64,000 nucleotides of DNA from Neiella marina (GTDB lineage: Bacteria > Pseudomonadota > Gammaproteobacteria > Enterobacterales > Neiellaceae). The notes under the pieces are model-generated. The model saw nothing but the letters and a program-made list of their open reading frames with translations. It had not been told where the DNA came from and ran no database searches. Where the stretch lies: contig NZ_NGNS01000023.1 in NCBI RefSeq assembly GCF_002165625.1, positions 1 to 64,000 of the forward strand. Direction: 5' to 3'. Each line of letters starts with the position of its first letter. The stretch's first letter is position 1. Position numbers and translations under genes: made by a program. Shown piece after piece: positions 56,871-64,000 of this stretch.

Positions 56871-58520
56871 CTACTTTGCCAAATTTCCTTGCCAGCCAGC
56901 TTGAAACTGCTTAATCAGTCTTGCGGTTAATTTCGGCTTTTGTTCAGCGATATTGATCGTTTCATTGGGATCGGTTTGATGATCGTACAACTCAACAAAC
57001 AACGGTTGCTGCTGCTCATCACGCGTATCAAGGTAAACAATAAGGCGATAGCGCTCCGTGCGCATGGCATAGCCCATTAGATAGTGTTCAAACAGCTCAC
57101 GGTCCCAGCGCTCAGGAAACTGCTGCTGAATGCGCCCTTCAACTTCGGTGATCAACGGACCAAAGTAGGTTTCGCGCATCCCCGGCCGAAGTGGAAAAGC
57201 GCCCCACTCTCTGAGTGCAGAGTTGGGAAACTGGCTAAATACCGCAGCCTTCCAAGGCTGATCAGGTTGCGACAGCAGTGGTACAAAGCTTTGCCCCTCG
57301 AGGTGCTCGGGCAGCGGCAGCCCAGCAAGTTCTGTTAAGGTCGGGTACATATCCACCAGCTCGACCAGCGCTTTGGACGATGTGCCTGTGACGCTAGCTG
57401 TCATATCGGGGGTGACCACGATCAATGGTACTCGAGTGGCAATCTCATAATTGGTTGCCTTGCCCCACACGCCCATATCCCCCAGATGCCAGCCGTGATC
57501 ACTCCAAATCATGATGATGGTGTTATCAGCGATACCCGCCTTGTCGATCGCTTCGATCATGCGGCCAATCTGGGCATCAACATAACTGATGCTTGCCAGA
57601 TAAGCGTGTTTGAGGGTCCTCGCCAGTTCATCATCCAGTGGCCCTTGTTTTGGAATGCCGTAAAAGGTTCGTAATTCAAACGAAGCATGCAGCCCCATCG
57701 CTGCGCCGCCTTGTGGTGCCGTGTCATATTCAGCTAACGGAATGTCGGCCGGGTCGTACATGTCCCAGTATTTAGCAGGAGCAACCCAAGGCAAATGGGG
57801 TTTGTGAAAACCAAGTCCGATAAACAAAGGCTTGTCGGTTGTTTGCAGCGCATCGTTTAACGTCGCGATCGCGAGATCGGTGGAATGGCCATCTGGGTAA
57901 GTATTATCGGAGACGTCTGCCCGTTCATAGGCAGGGCCGCTGCCTAGGCCAAATTTGGCTTGCTGCCCATACTTGGCGAACATGACCTTTTTATTGGCGG
58001 CTTGGATATCTGTGTTTTGTTGTATCGCATAGCGCACTGGCTTTTTCAGTCCGGGTATCGATACCGGCTGACGACTCCAAGAATGGGCATCGTCCTTTTG
58101 AATGCTGTTGTGACCATGAAATACCTTGCCAAAGTACATGGTTTCATAGCCGTTGTTCATAAAGTGCTGTGGCAAGGTCAGGATATCGGGAATGTTGTCG
58201 CGAAAATGAACGTAGTTATGAGTCACCCCGAGAGTGTCAGGCCGCGCACCTGTCATCAAACTTGCACGAGATGGCCCACAAATGGGTTGTTGTACGTAGG
58301 CTCGCTCAAACCGCACGCCACGTTGAGCCACCGCATCTAGATTCGGTGTTATGGCGTAGTCGACACCAAAAGAACCCACATCAGCGCGCATGTCATCAAT
58401 CGCAATAAAAAGAATATGTGGCCGCTGCACCTTGTTATCGTTGTTTGAAGTTGCTTGTTGCGAAGAGCTGCATGCTGTCACTGCCAATGCGGCAAACAAT
58501 CCTGCCAATAGGTTTTTCAT
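56871..58520 (-). CDS. secreted sulfatase of iduronate-2-sulfatase-like type
   Basis: I start the gene at the ATG at 58520, which gives a lipoprotein signal (MKNLLAGLFAALAVTACSSS); a longer open frame upstream overlaps the previous gene. Active-site blocks: PHILFIAIDDMRADVGSFG, QPICGPSRASLMTGARPDTLGV with the formylglycine cysteine, GKVFHGH, LGFHKPHLPWVAP and WSDHGWHLGD. This is the iduronate-2-sulfatase-like branch (S1_7 in my judgement), known in carrageenan loci. Last gene of the run with the FAD oxidoreductase and the FMN-motif lipoprotein. Confidence 0.88.
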   Translation of the reverse strand: MKNLLAGLFAALAVTACSSSQQATSNNDNKVQRPHILFIAIDDMRADVGSFGVDYAITPNLDAVAQRGVRFERAYVQQPICGPSRASLMTGARPDTLGVTHNYVHFRDNIPDILTLPQHFMNNGYETMYFGKVFHGHNSIQKDDAHSWSRQPVSIPGLKKPVRYAIQQNTDIQAANKKVMFAKYGQQAKFGLGSGPAYERADVSDNTYPDGHSTDLAIATLNDALQTTDKPLFIGLGFHKPHLPWVAPAKYWDMYDPADIPLAEYDTAPQGGAAMGLHASFELRTFYGIPKQGPLDDELARTLKHAYLASISYVDAQIGRMIEAIDKAGIADNTIIMIWSDHGWHLGDMGVWGKATNYEIATRVPLIVVTPDMTASVTGTSSKALVELVDMYPTLTELAGLPLPEHLEGQSFVPLLSQPDQPWKAAVFSQFPNSALREWGAFPLRPGMRETYFGPLITEVEGRIQQQFPERWDRELFEHYLMGYAMRTERYRLIVYLDTRDEQQQPLFVELYDHQTDPNETINIAEQKPKLTARLIKQFQAGWQGNLAK

Positions 58521-58563
58521 TTCAACATCCAAATCGAATAAATTTATATGGCCATCAATCCAC

Positions 58564-59718
58564 TCAAAGGCGGTCGGTGTATTGATTACGAAAATGTTCC
58601 AGCTCGGTTTGATAATCAGCGGCGAACTCACTATCGGCCAAACTCCAGTAGGCTCGCCGTGACACGATAAAATTGGGATGGTTGATCAGTGCCGCCACAG
58701 CACTCATAGACTGGGCACTGGGCTGACGCTGGATGACATCGAGCAGCAAGTAGATGTGCTGCAGGTTATCTGTCACAGCCAGTTGCTCGCTTAACTGGTC
58801 AACAACATTTGCAGGCACCACTCGTCTTGCCGCTAACAAAGTGCTTAGCAATTGACTGACAATGTCGTCATTAGCTCGCTGAAATAGTCGTTGGACAAAT
58901 TGCCAGTAATCTTGCCCAGCTAACTGCTCGGCAAACATCATGACATGCTCTGCCAATACGCCGGTGGCTGACGGCGATAACGCCAATACCGCTTGTTGCG
59001 CTTGGCCATCAAACCTCGATAATCGCAGCAGTTGCTCGATGGCAAAAAGTTGCTGTTGGCGGTTACCGGCGCGAACTAAATCGACCACCTTGTCTGCTCC
59101 GAGGTAATCGGCAGTATGGTTACGAATGGCAGCAACTAAATCACTATGCACCCAGTGCCACAGGGTATAGGAAGTCCAAATTGCTCCGCTTACCACATGA
59201 TTCTCATTCACCAGCACTGACGCCCCGGAAAAGGCATCAGCGCCACTATCACCGCGCGGACGACTGAGCAATTTTTCGGGCGTGAGGTGTTTTAAATCAG
59301 AATCAGCAAACGCCAAAATGGCATCCAGTTTGTCATAATCGGCGGCATCAAAATCAATCCCTTCAGCTTTTTCAAGCGCTACGCCCCGGCTCAACTCATA
59401 CCCCAAGTACTGTCCCAGTTCATTCCAATACAATCGGACAGGATCAACTCGGCAGATACCTTCACCACAGAACACTGAATTCACATCAACAAAAAAACGC
59501 ACCTCGCCAGACCAGCTTTGCTGCCGGTTAAGCTGACGCAGTTTTGACTCCCCTGGCTTCATCCCGGGGTGATTGACCACCACATCAAATTGTTCGGTGG
59601 TGGGCCACTGGCAAGCCGGTACAGCGCCACCAGCAACGATTAAAGCCGCCACCATTGCCCGGCGTCGAACAGCCGAAAAGCAGCCAGCAAATTGGCCGAA
59701 CATGATGCCAATAGACAT
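58564..59718 (-). CDS. lipoprotein with flavinylation-like motif and HEAT-like repeats
   Basis: No named family recognised. The signal sequence has basic residues (VRRRAMVAALIVAGGAVPAC) and ends in a lipobox cysteine. At about residues 160-175 GADAFSGASV resembles the D-x-x-S/T-G-A-S/T motif at which FMN is covalently attached in FMN_bind proteins. GAIWTSYTLWHWVHSD follows. The C-terminal half is helical repeats with LIRLSRF-type units (LLRLSRFDGQAQQAVLAL), likely HEAT. Its ATG overlaps the FAD oxidoreductase stop (TGATG), so the two are coupled. A redox partner role is inference. Confidence 0.6.
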   Translation of the reverse strand: MSIGIMFGQFAGCFSAVRRRAMVAALIVAGGAVPACQWPTTEQFDVVVNHPGMKPGESKLRQLNRQQSWSGEVRFFVDVNSVFCGEGICRVDPVRLYWNELGQYLGYELSRGVALEKAEGIDFDAADYDKLDAILAFADSDLKHLTPEKLLSRPRGDSGADAFSGASVLVNENHVVSGAIWTSYTLWHWVHSDLVAAIRNHTADYLGADKVVDLVRAGNRQQQLFAIEQLLRLSRFDGQAQQAVLALSPSATGVLAEHVMMFAEQLAGQDYWQFVQRLFQRANDDIVSQLLSTLLAARRVVPANVVDQLSEQLAVTDNLQHIYLLLDVIQRQPSAQSMSAVAALINHPNFIVSRRAYWSLADSEFAADYQTELEHFRNQYTDRL

Positions 59719-61646
59719 CAGGCTTGGTATGCCCGAACTTCAAACAGCTTGCCATTTGGCGCACCATAGGTTTGTTCTAGGCGAATCCTAATCGCGGTTG
59801 TTGTCAGTGGTTCAAAGGTAAACTTGATCAACCGAGTGCGATTGTTTGTGACCACTGCCAGCCGCTGCCAACGACCATTCACTCGCGCTTCAAGCTGCAA
59901 TTGCTTGAGTAGTTCTGGTGGCACAGCATTGATAAAGACATCATCATTCTTGGATTCCTTGAGCATCATGATATTGCGCTTGGTGTTGGTATCGCACTTG
60001 ATCTCAACGTTGCTTAACTCAACCGGTTGCTGCCATTCAAACACCACATCGGCAGGCAAACCGCGCGACATCCAGTGATTGACCTGACCATCGATATCGC
60101 GAGAAATACCATTGGTGAGCAATTGGGCATCGCCGGTAGAAGTTGAAGAAGCGACAATAATCGCCGCTTGCCTAGCGAGATCGGCCTCATCGTTGGCCGG
60201 ACGCTTGGGAATATATAAATCATCTCGCAATAAGTTTTCCTGCAGCTGTGTTAGGTAATCGGTGTAGATCTGGCGCGGCGACACATCATTAGCGACACAA
60301 ATCGCAGCGGCAGTTCCCACCGCCTGCCCCATTAGCGAGCAAGTTCCCATCACCCGCGAAGACGACAAGGCGATATGGGTTTGGGAAATGTTGCGACCTG
60401 CAAACAACAGATTATTGATGTTTTTTGAATACAGGCTGCGATAAGGAATTTGGTACACCTGATGAAAATGGGCATGGAAGAAACTTGGCGGATCATTGAG
60501 GTTTTCAATGCCCCCCGGATTGTGTTCATCTAACGACCAGCCGCCGTATGCCACAGCATCATCAAAGTGTTTATGATTTAACAAATCCGGCTCACTGAGA
60601 ATGTAGTCACCGATAAAACGGCGCGACTCTCGGCGCCCAGGCAGTGATTGAACCCAATCCAGCGCCATGTTTTCTGCTTCTGGAAACTTGCCGGAATTCT
60701 TAATGTAGTCCCACACACCATACAAATAACCCATTAAGGTATGACGATTTTTTTCAAACTCAGCAATGATGTCGTCATCGCTCCCCACTTCAATCCACCA
60801 AATGCCATTTTCGTAGCCAGCAAACTTACGTCGTTTATTCGATTTCTCGGCTTCATATTTGATGGTGTATGACGGCGGCTCGAATGGCATGGGCTGGCCC
60901 ATATCAACGGATGACATCAGCAGTGTCGCGCCCATCTGCCAACCATCAGCTTGATCCGGCGCATACTGCTCATTGAACTCTTTTTTGCCTTCTCGACCAG
61001 TACGATATTGCGCGCCCGCCTGAGCCGCGAGTAAGCCATCGCCAGAGCAATCAATGAATTGCTTCGCTTTGATTTCAAATTCAGTTTCGGTTGTTGCTTG
61101 CCAGCAGGTAGCTGATTTAATGACATTGCCACTGACATATGCACGCAGAGCCTGAGTATTTAACATCAGTTCTATATTCGGTTCGCGGGTAACAAATTCG
61201 TACAGCACATGGTCCCAAACGGGGAAGGATTCCTGCTGATTCATGAAGCGATTAAGCAACAGAATCTCTTCGATAATGCCAGTCTCACGCTCAGGTTTAC
61301 CGTCTGGCCTCAAGAAGCTCACGCCGTGCACATGGACACGCATTTCGCTTGAGCTATTGCCGCCAAGGACAGGTCGGTCTTGCACCAACACCACCTTGGC
61401 ACCATTCCGTGCGGCAGCAACAGCAGCACATATTCCAGCCAAACCACCACCAATCACAGCAACATCGTATTGCCGAGTCTGACGTCGGTCGGGGCGCCGA
61501 AACTGGCCCTGACTCATATCAAACCATTGATCATGATTGCGCGAATTTAAAGGGCTGCAATCACTACTGGCATTGGCACTAAACGGCGCTAGGCCAGCAG
61601 TCATCGCTCCGGCAACACCTGCTTTGAAAAACTCTCTACGTTTCAT
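59718..61646 (-). CDS. Tat-exported FAD-dependent oxidoreductase
   Basis: Flavoprotein of the FAD_oxidored (PF12831-type) group. It starts at the ATG at 61646, giving a Tat signal MKRREFFKAGVAGAMTAGLA. The dinucleotide-binding motif is YDVAVIGGGLAGICAAVAAARNGAKVVLVQDR, followed by LGGNSSSEMRVHVHG, FIDCSGDGLLAAQAGA and FAGRNISQTHIALSSSRVMGTCSLMGQAVG. The C-terminal 130 residues look like a discoidin-type carbohydrate-binding beta sandwich. It is divergent from the iota-carrageenase gene across a gap with the shared operator. It may oxidise a carrageenan-derived sugar; no substrate is known. Confidence 0.82.
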   Translation of the reverse strand: MKRREFFKAGVAGAMTAGLAPFSANASSDCSPLNSRNHDQWFDMSQGQFRRPDRRQTRQYDVAVIGGGLAGICAAVAAARNGAKVVLVQDRPVLGGNSSSEMRVHVHGVSFLRPDGKPERETGIIEEILLLNRFMNQQESFPVWDHVLYEFVTREPNIELMLNTQALRAYVSGNVIKSATCWQATTETEFEIKAKQFIDCSGDGLLAAQAGAQYRTGREGKKEFNEQYAPDQADGWQMGATLLMSSVDMGQPMPFEPPSYTIKYEAEKSNKRRKFAGYENGIWWIEVGSDDDIIAEFEKNRHTLMGYLYGVWDYIKNSGKFPEAENMALDWVQSLPGRRESRRFIGDYILSEPDLLNHKHFDDAVAYGGWSLDEHNPGGIENLNDPPSFFHAHFHQVYQIPYRSLYSKNINNLLFAGRNISQTHIALSSSRVMGTCSLMGQAVGTAAAICVANDVSPRQIYTDYLTQLQENLLRDDLYIPKRPANDEADLARQAAIIVASSTSTGDAQLLTNGISRDIDGQVNHWMSRGLPADVVFEWQQPVELSNVEIKCDTNTKRNIMMLKESKNDDVFINAVPPELLKQLQLEARVNGRWQRLAVVTNNRTRLIKFTFEPLTTTAIRIRLEQTYGAPNGKLFEVRAYQA

Positions 61647-61749
61647 AACGACTGACTTCATCACGGCACAAGAAACCAGCAGTATGAAAACCTCCATCAA
61701 GGGGATCAAAACATTGTTATTATTTTGTTGTTTGTATCACATTTATATT

Positions 61750-61763
61750 CATATGATGTTTTG
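61750..61763. promoter_or_regulatory. shared operator-like site 3, between FAD oxidoreductase and iota-carrageenase
   Basis: CATATGATGTTTTG on the plus strand, the reverse complement of CAAAACATCATATG. It lies in the divergent promoter gap, so it can affect both genes. Confidence 0.6.
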
Positions 61764-61858
61764 AAGCAATCATAATCAACCTATGCTGAGTCGATAGTGA
61801 CAGTCGTTGTTCACGAGTACCCACGCTGATAGAAAAAACGCATGACAGAGGTATTACC

Positions 61859-63307
61859 ATGCAGAACGCCATACAAACCGTAACCTCGGTGATTCTGGCC
61901 TGTGCCGCAATCGCCTGCTCAGGCAACCCCAATTCAACAATGATTGCACAACCTACCGTGCAGCAATCGAGTAAAAACCTGCCCGAGCAACATTTCTACC
62001 AGCCACCCGAAGTGTTATCTGAAACCAGAAATTTGGTCACTGACTATGGCGTTAATAACCTCGATCAACTGGATGATTCCGCCCTTCTACAAGCTGCGAT
62101 TAATGACCTCAGTGCCTTGCCTGCAGGCGGTAAGCTGATTATTCCTGCCGGCGACTACTACTTGCTGGAGATCAAGTTAAAGTCCAATGTGCAATTGGAA
62201 ATCCAACAAGGGGCAACAATTTATCCCACCTTTCGCAATGATGGTCGCAACCACCGTATCTTTAAATTCGGCAGCAACAATAGCCCGGCCATTGAAAATG
62301 TCAGTGTGATCGGCACAGGCGACGGCTTTCGAGTCAATCTAGCGGCTACGGACGATAACAAGATTGCAGTATTCGATCTGGGCAATATCAACAACTTCAA
62401 ACTGGCTAATTTTGAGATTCAAGACAACCGAACCATTTTTGCGTCGATCTTGGTGTCCCTCGCCAAGTACAAGGGCAACTATGGCTGGCCAACCAATGGT
62501 GTGATTCAAGATGCCAGAAACCTCAATGCGTTCATCGGCTATGGTTTGATTCAAACCTATGCCGCCGACAACATTCTGTTTGATAACGTCTACAGTGAGG
62601 GTGGCGTGGCATTGCGATTAGAAACCGACAACCTGATGATGAAAAAAACCGGTAAGGGCGGCATCCGCAATATCTATGCTCGTAATGTCGGTTGTGAAAA
62701 TGGTCTAGCTGCGGTGATGTTCTCTCCTCATTTTATGGACAACGGCGCAGTTCATGTCGATGGCGTCCATGCCAAAGGCTGCTCGTTTGCCGTGCGGATT
62801 GACCAAGGTTACGTCGAACTGTTTAGCGCTGTGGGTCAAAGTAAAGCCAGCTGGATTACTGAAGTCGAAACCTTGATTGGTCAGGGATCCATTTCTCATA
62901 TCTATAAACGTGGCAACGGCGATACTCGTTGGGCGGCTCGTATCAAAGGTCAGTTTGGCGATGTCGTTCATGCTAAAACAGGGTTAAAACCGGGCTCCTA
63001 CCAATCTTCGACAGTCACCGGGATAACCGTTGAAGCTGGCGACAAAGCCCATTTGAAACAAGAGTTCTTGCGTTACCTACCCTGCGCAGATCTGAAAAAG
63101 GTCTGTCGCCCGGGAGCCACAGGTTCGGAGTATCATGGCCCTGCCGTTGCTGCAGTGTGGGACAATTCCGACGGCACCATGGGCAGCTACCAAGTTGACA
63201 TCACCGATGTAACAACACTCGGATTTAAATCTCAGCAACCGCAATCGGTGACGCTATCAACGACACCTATGTGTCCAAACTTTTCCCTTCCTAAAGCATG
63301 TCATTAA
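61859..63307 (+). CDS. GH82 iota-carrageenase lipoprotein
   Basis: Cleaves beta-1,4 bonds of iota-carrageenan. The signal has a lipobox (AAIACSG). The body is a right-handed beta-helix with strong similarity to Alteromonas CgiA: GKLIIPAGDYYLLEIKLKSN, NHRIFKFG, RTIFASILVS, YGLIQTYAADNILFDNVYSEGGVALRLETDNLMMK, GGIRNIYARNVGCENGLAAVMFSPHFM. Glu255 and Asp257 (ETDN) match the catalytic Glu245 and Asp247 of CgiA. The AGAGG before the ATG is a good ribosome site. This gene identifies the locus as carrageenan-degrading. Confidence 0.92.
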   Translation: MQNAIQTVTSVILACAAIACSGNPNSTMIAQPTVQQSSKNLPEQHFYQPPEVLSETRNLVTDYGVNNLDQLDDSALLQAAINDLSALPAGGKLIIPAGDYYLLEIKLKSNVQLEIQQGATIYPTFRNDGRNHRIFKFGSNNSPAIENVSVIGTGDGFRVNLAATDDNKIAVFDLGNINNFKLANFEIQDNRTIFASILVSLAKYKGNYGWPTNGVIQDARNLNAFIGYGLIQTYAADNILFDNVYSEGGVALRLETDNLMMKKTGKGGIRNIYARNVGCENGLAAVMFSPHFMDNGAVHVDGVHAKGCSFAVRIDQGYVELFSAVGQSKASWITEVETLIGQGSISHIYKRGNGDTRWAARIKGQFGDVVHAKTGLKPGSYQSSTVTGITVEAGDKAHLKQEFLRYLPCADLKKVCRPGATGSEYHGPAVAAVWDNSDGTMGSYQVDITDVTTLGFKSQQPQSVTLSTTPMCPNFSLPKACH

Positions 63308-63688
63308 TCGTTCAGTAACCTTGCAGGTCACGGCAATAACACCTTATTTGCCGTGACCGATACCTGCCCTTGTAAGCGCAACGTCACAGTCGACATTTGG
63401 CCCTAATGGTGTCAAAAACTTTTACACCGACTTAGCAAAACAGCCAAAAATATGAGATCAAGATAAAAGTATGATGTTTACATTAATGCAACAATTTGTT
63501 CGCTTTCGATTGGTCAAAAAGCACTCGGTTGTGGTGACTCCCCATCGCCACAGCCGAGTTCTCTTAACCAATCAAACTCAATAATTAAAGCACGGCGTCG
63601 ACCGTGCTCAAGCGACTTCAAATTGGGAGGTCGATTACTGCTGAACAACCAAGTAATCGCCTGACATAACACGTGGTAGGGAAAAATC
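63308..63688. other. non-coding gap with stem-loop and shared operator
   Basis: No gene seen. A long imperfect hairpin, GGTCACGGCA...TTGCCGTGACC at 63326-63358, follows the iota-carrageenase stop; it has no T run. The shared operator copy lies at 63470-63481. The rest probably carries the promoter and leader of the next gene. Confidence 0.6.
63470..63481. promoter_or_regulatory. shared operator-like site 4, upstream of the last gene
   Basis: TATGATGTTTAC on the plus strand, reverse complement of GTAAACATCATA. About 208 bases before the partial secreted-protein gene. Confidence 0.55.
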
Positions 63689-64000
63689 ATGTTTTCAAAT
63701 TTACACTGTGGCCGCCTGCTCCAAGGGGCTGCATTAACGACAGGTTTACTGCTATCGAGCTCTGCATGTGCGGGCTTGATTAACGTTGGCTTTGACACAG
63801 GTATGGCTGACTTTGGTTGGAACGGTGTGGTTGCCGATGGCTTCGGTGGCGAGTTTCCAGTCGATGTCCTCAGTTCAGACGTATTCTCATTCGATAGCGC
63901 CGCTGGCAGCGCCACTATCATGGCAACAGATTTCTGGGCCGGCGGCTACCTGTTTCAAACATTTGCTGTTGACGCCGACTATGACCAATTGTCATTGGCC
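63689..64000 (+). CDS. secreted protein, N-terminal part only
   Basis: The frame opens at the ATG at 63689 after GGTAGGGAAA and runs off the window with no stop. It begins with a signal peptide (MFSNLHCGRLLQGAALTTGL, then LLSSSACA) followed by LINVGFDTGMADFGW, a pattern common at the start of PEP-CTERM-type or carbohydrate-binding secreted proteins. The 104 visible residues do not give a function. It has the shared operator upstream, so it likely belongs to the carrageenan locus. Confidence 0.7.
   Translation, partial: MFSNLHCGRLLQGAALTTGLLLSSSACAGLINVGFDTGMADFGWNGVVADGFGGEFPVDVLSSDVFSFDSAAGSATIMATDFWAGGYLFQTFAVDADYDQLSLA

Noticed and set aside
58521-58631. Longer start for the iduronate-2-sulfatase-like gene
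   Set aside because: The extra 37 residues overlap the preceding gene and hide a clean lipoprotein signal that begins at 58520.
63514-63921. Minus-strand frame of 135 codons near the right edge
   Set aside because: It lies opposite a plus-strand gene with a good ribosome site and signal peptide, and its own product looks like nothing known.

Overview
The window reads as a chromosome segment of a marine gammaproteobacterium, probably Alteromonadales- or Vibrionales-like. The evidence is a 4.5S RNA gene of gammaproteobacterial form, a napDAGHBC nitrate reductase operon with the small companion protein known from vibrios, a yghU-type glutathione transferase, many c-di-GMP enzymes and a red-algal polysaccharide locus. 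No species can be named from the sequence alone.

Region 1 (1-7304) holds three diguanylate cyclase genes (the first ends inside its EAL domain), an MscS-type channel and a CorA-type ion transporter. Region 2 (about 7305-22247) is a Tn7-like, CRISPR-associated transposon of type I-F3 sitting at the 3' side of ffs. It carries tnsA-tnsB-tnsC at one end, tniQ-cas8/5-cas7-cas6 and a three-repeat CRISPR array at the other, and no cas1, cas2 or cas3. The last spacer matches ffs itself with mismatches at positions 6, 12, 18 and 24, the signature of a type I-F homing guide. An Xre-type repressor gene, with operators ACTTAG-N5-CTAAGT in front of itself, of a helicase operon and of tniQ, suggests one regulatory circuit. 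The cargo between tnsC and tniQ includes a compact three-gene operon (membrane protein, HEPN-like DUF3644 protein, TIR protein) that looks like an antiphage system, and a helicase plus winged-helix protein pair.

Region 3 (22251-35433) is ordinary chromosome: ffs, an AsmA-family protein, class II DAHP synthase, a HI0933-type flavoprotein, a DUF885 lipoprotein, a CvfB-type S1 protein, a GAF-GGDEF-EAL protein, a DUF3820 protein and a TPR-GGDEF protein. Region 4 (35477-41186) is the periplasmic nitrate reductase operon. Region 5 (41467-47321) has yghU, a sugar-porter MFS protein, fdhD and a formate-dehydrogenase-like molybdoenzyme.

Region 6 (47387-64000) is a carrageenan-type locus. It has a GH82 iota-carrageenase lipoprotein, three formylglycine sulfatases (all C-G-P-S-R), a Tat-exported FAD oxidoreductase coupled to a lipoprotein with a flavinylation-like motif, an octaheme TPR cytochrome and the Leloir genes galT-galK-galE. 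A recurring near-palindrome around AAACATCATATGTTT lies upstream of galT, of one sulfatase, between the iota-carrageenase and the FAD oxidoreductase, and upstream of the last partial gene. It is a good candidate operator tying galactose metabolism to carrageenan breakdown.
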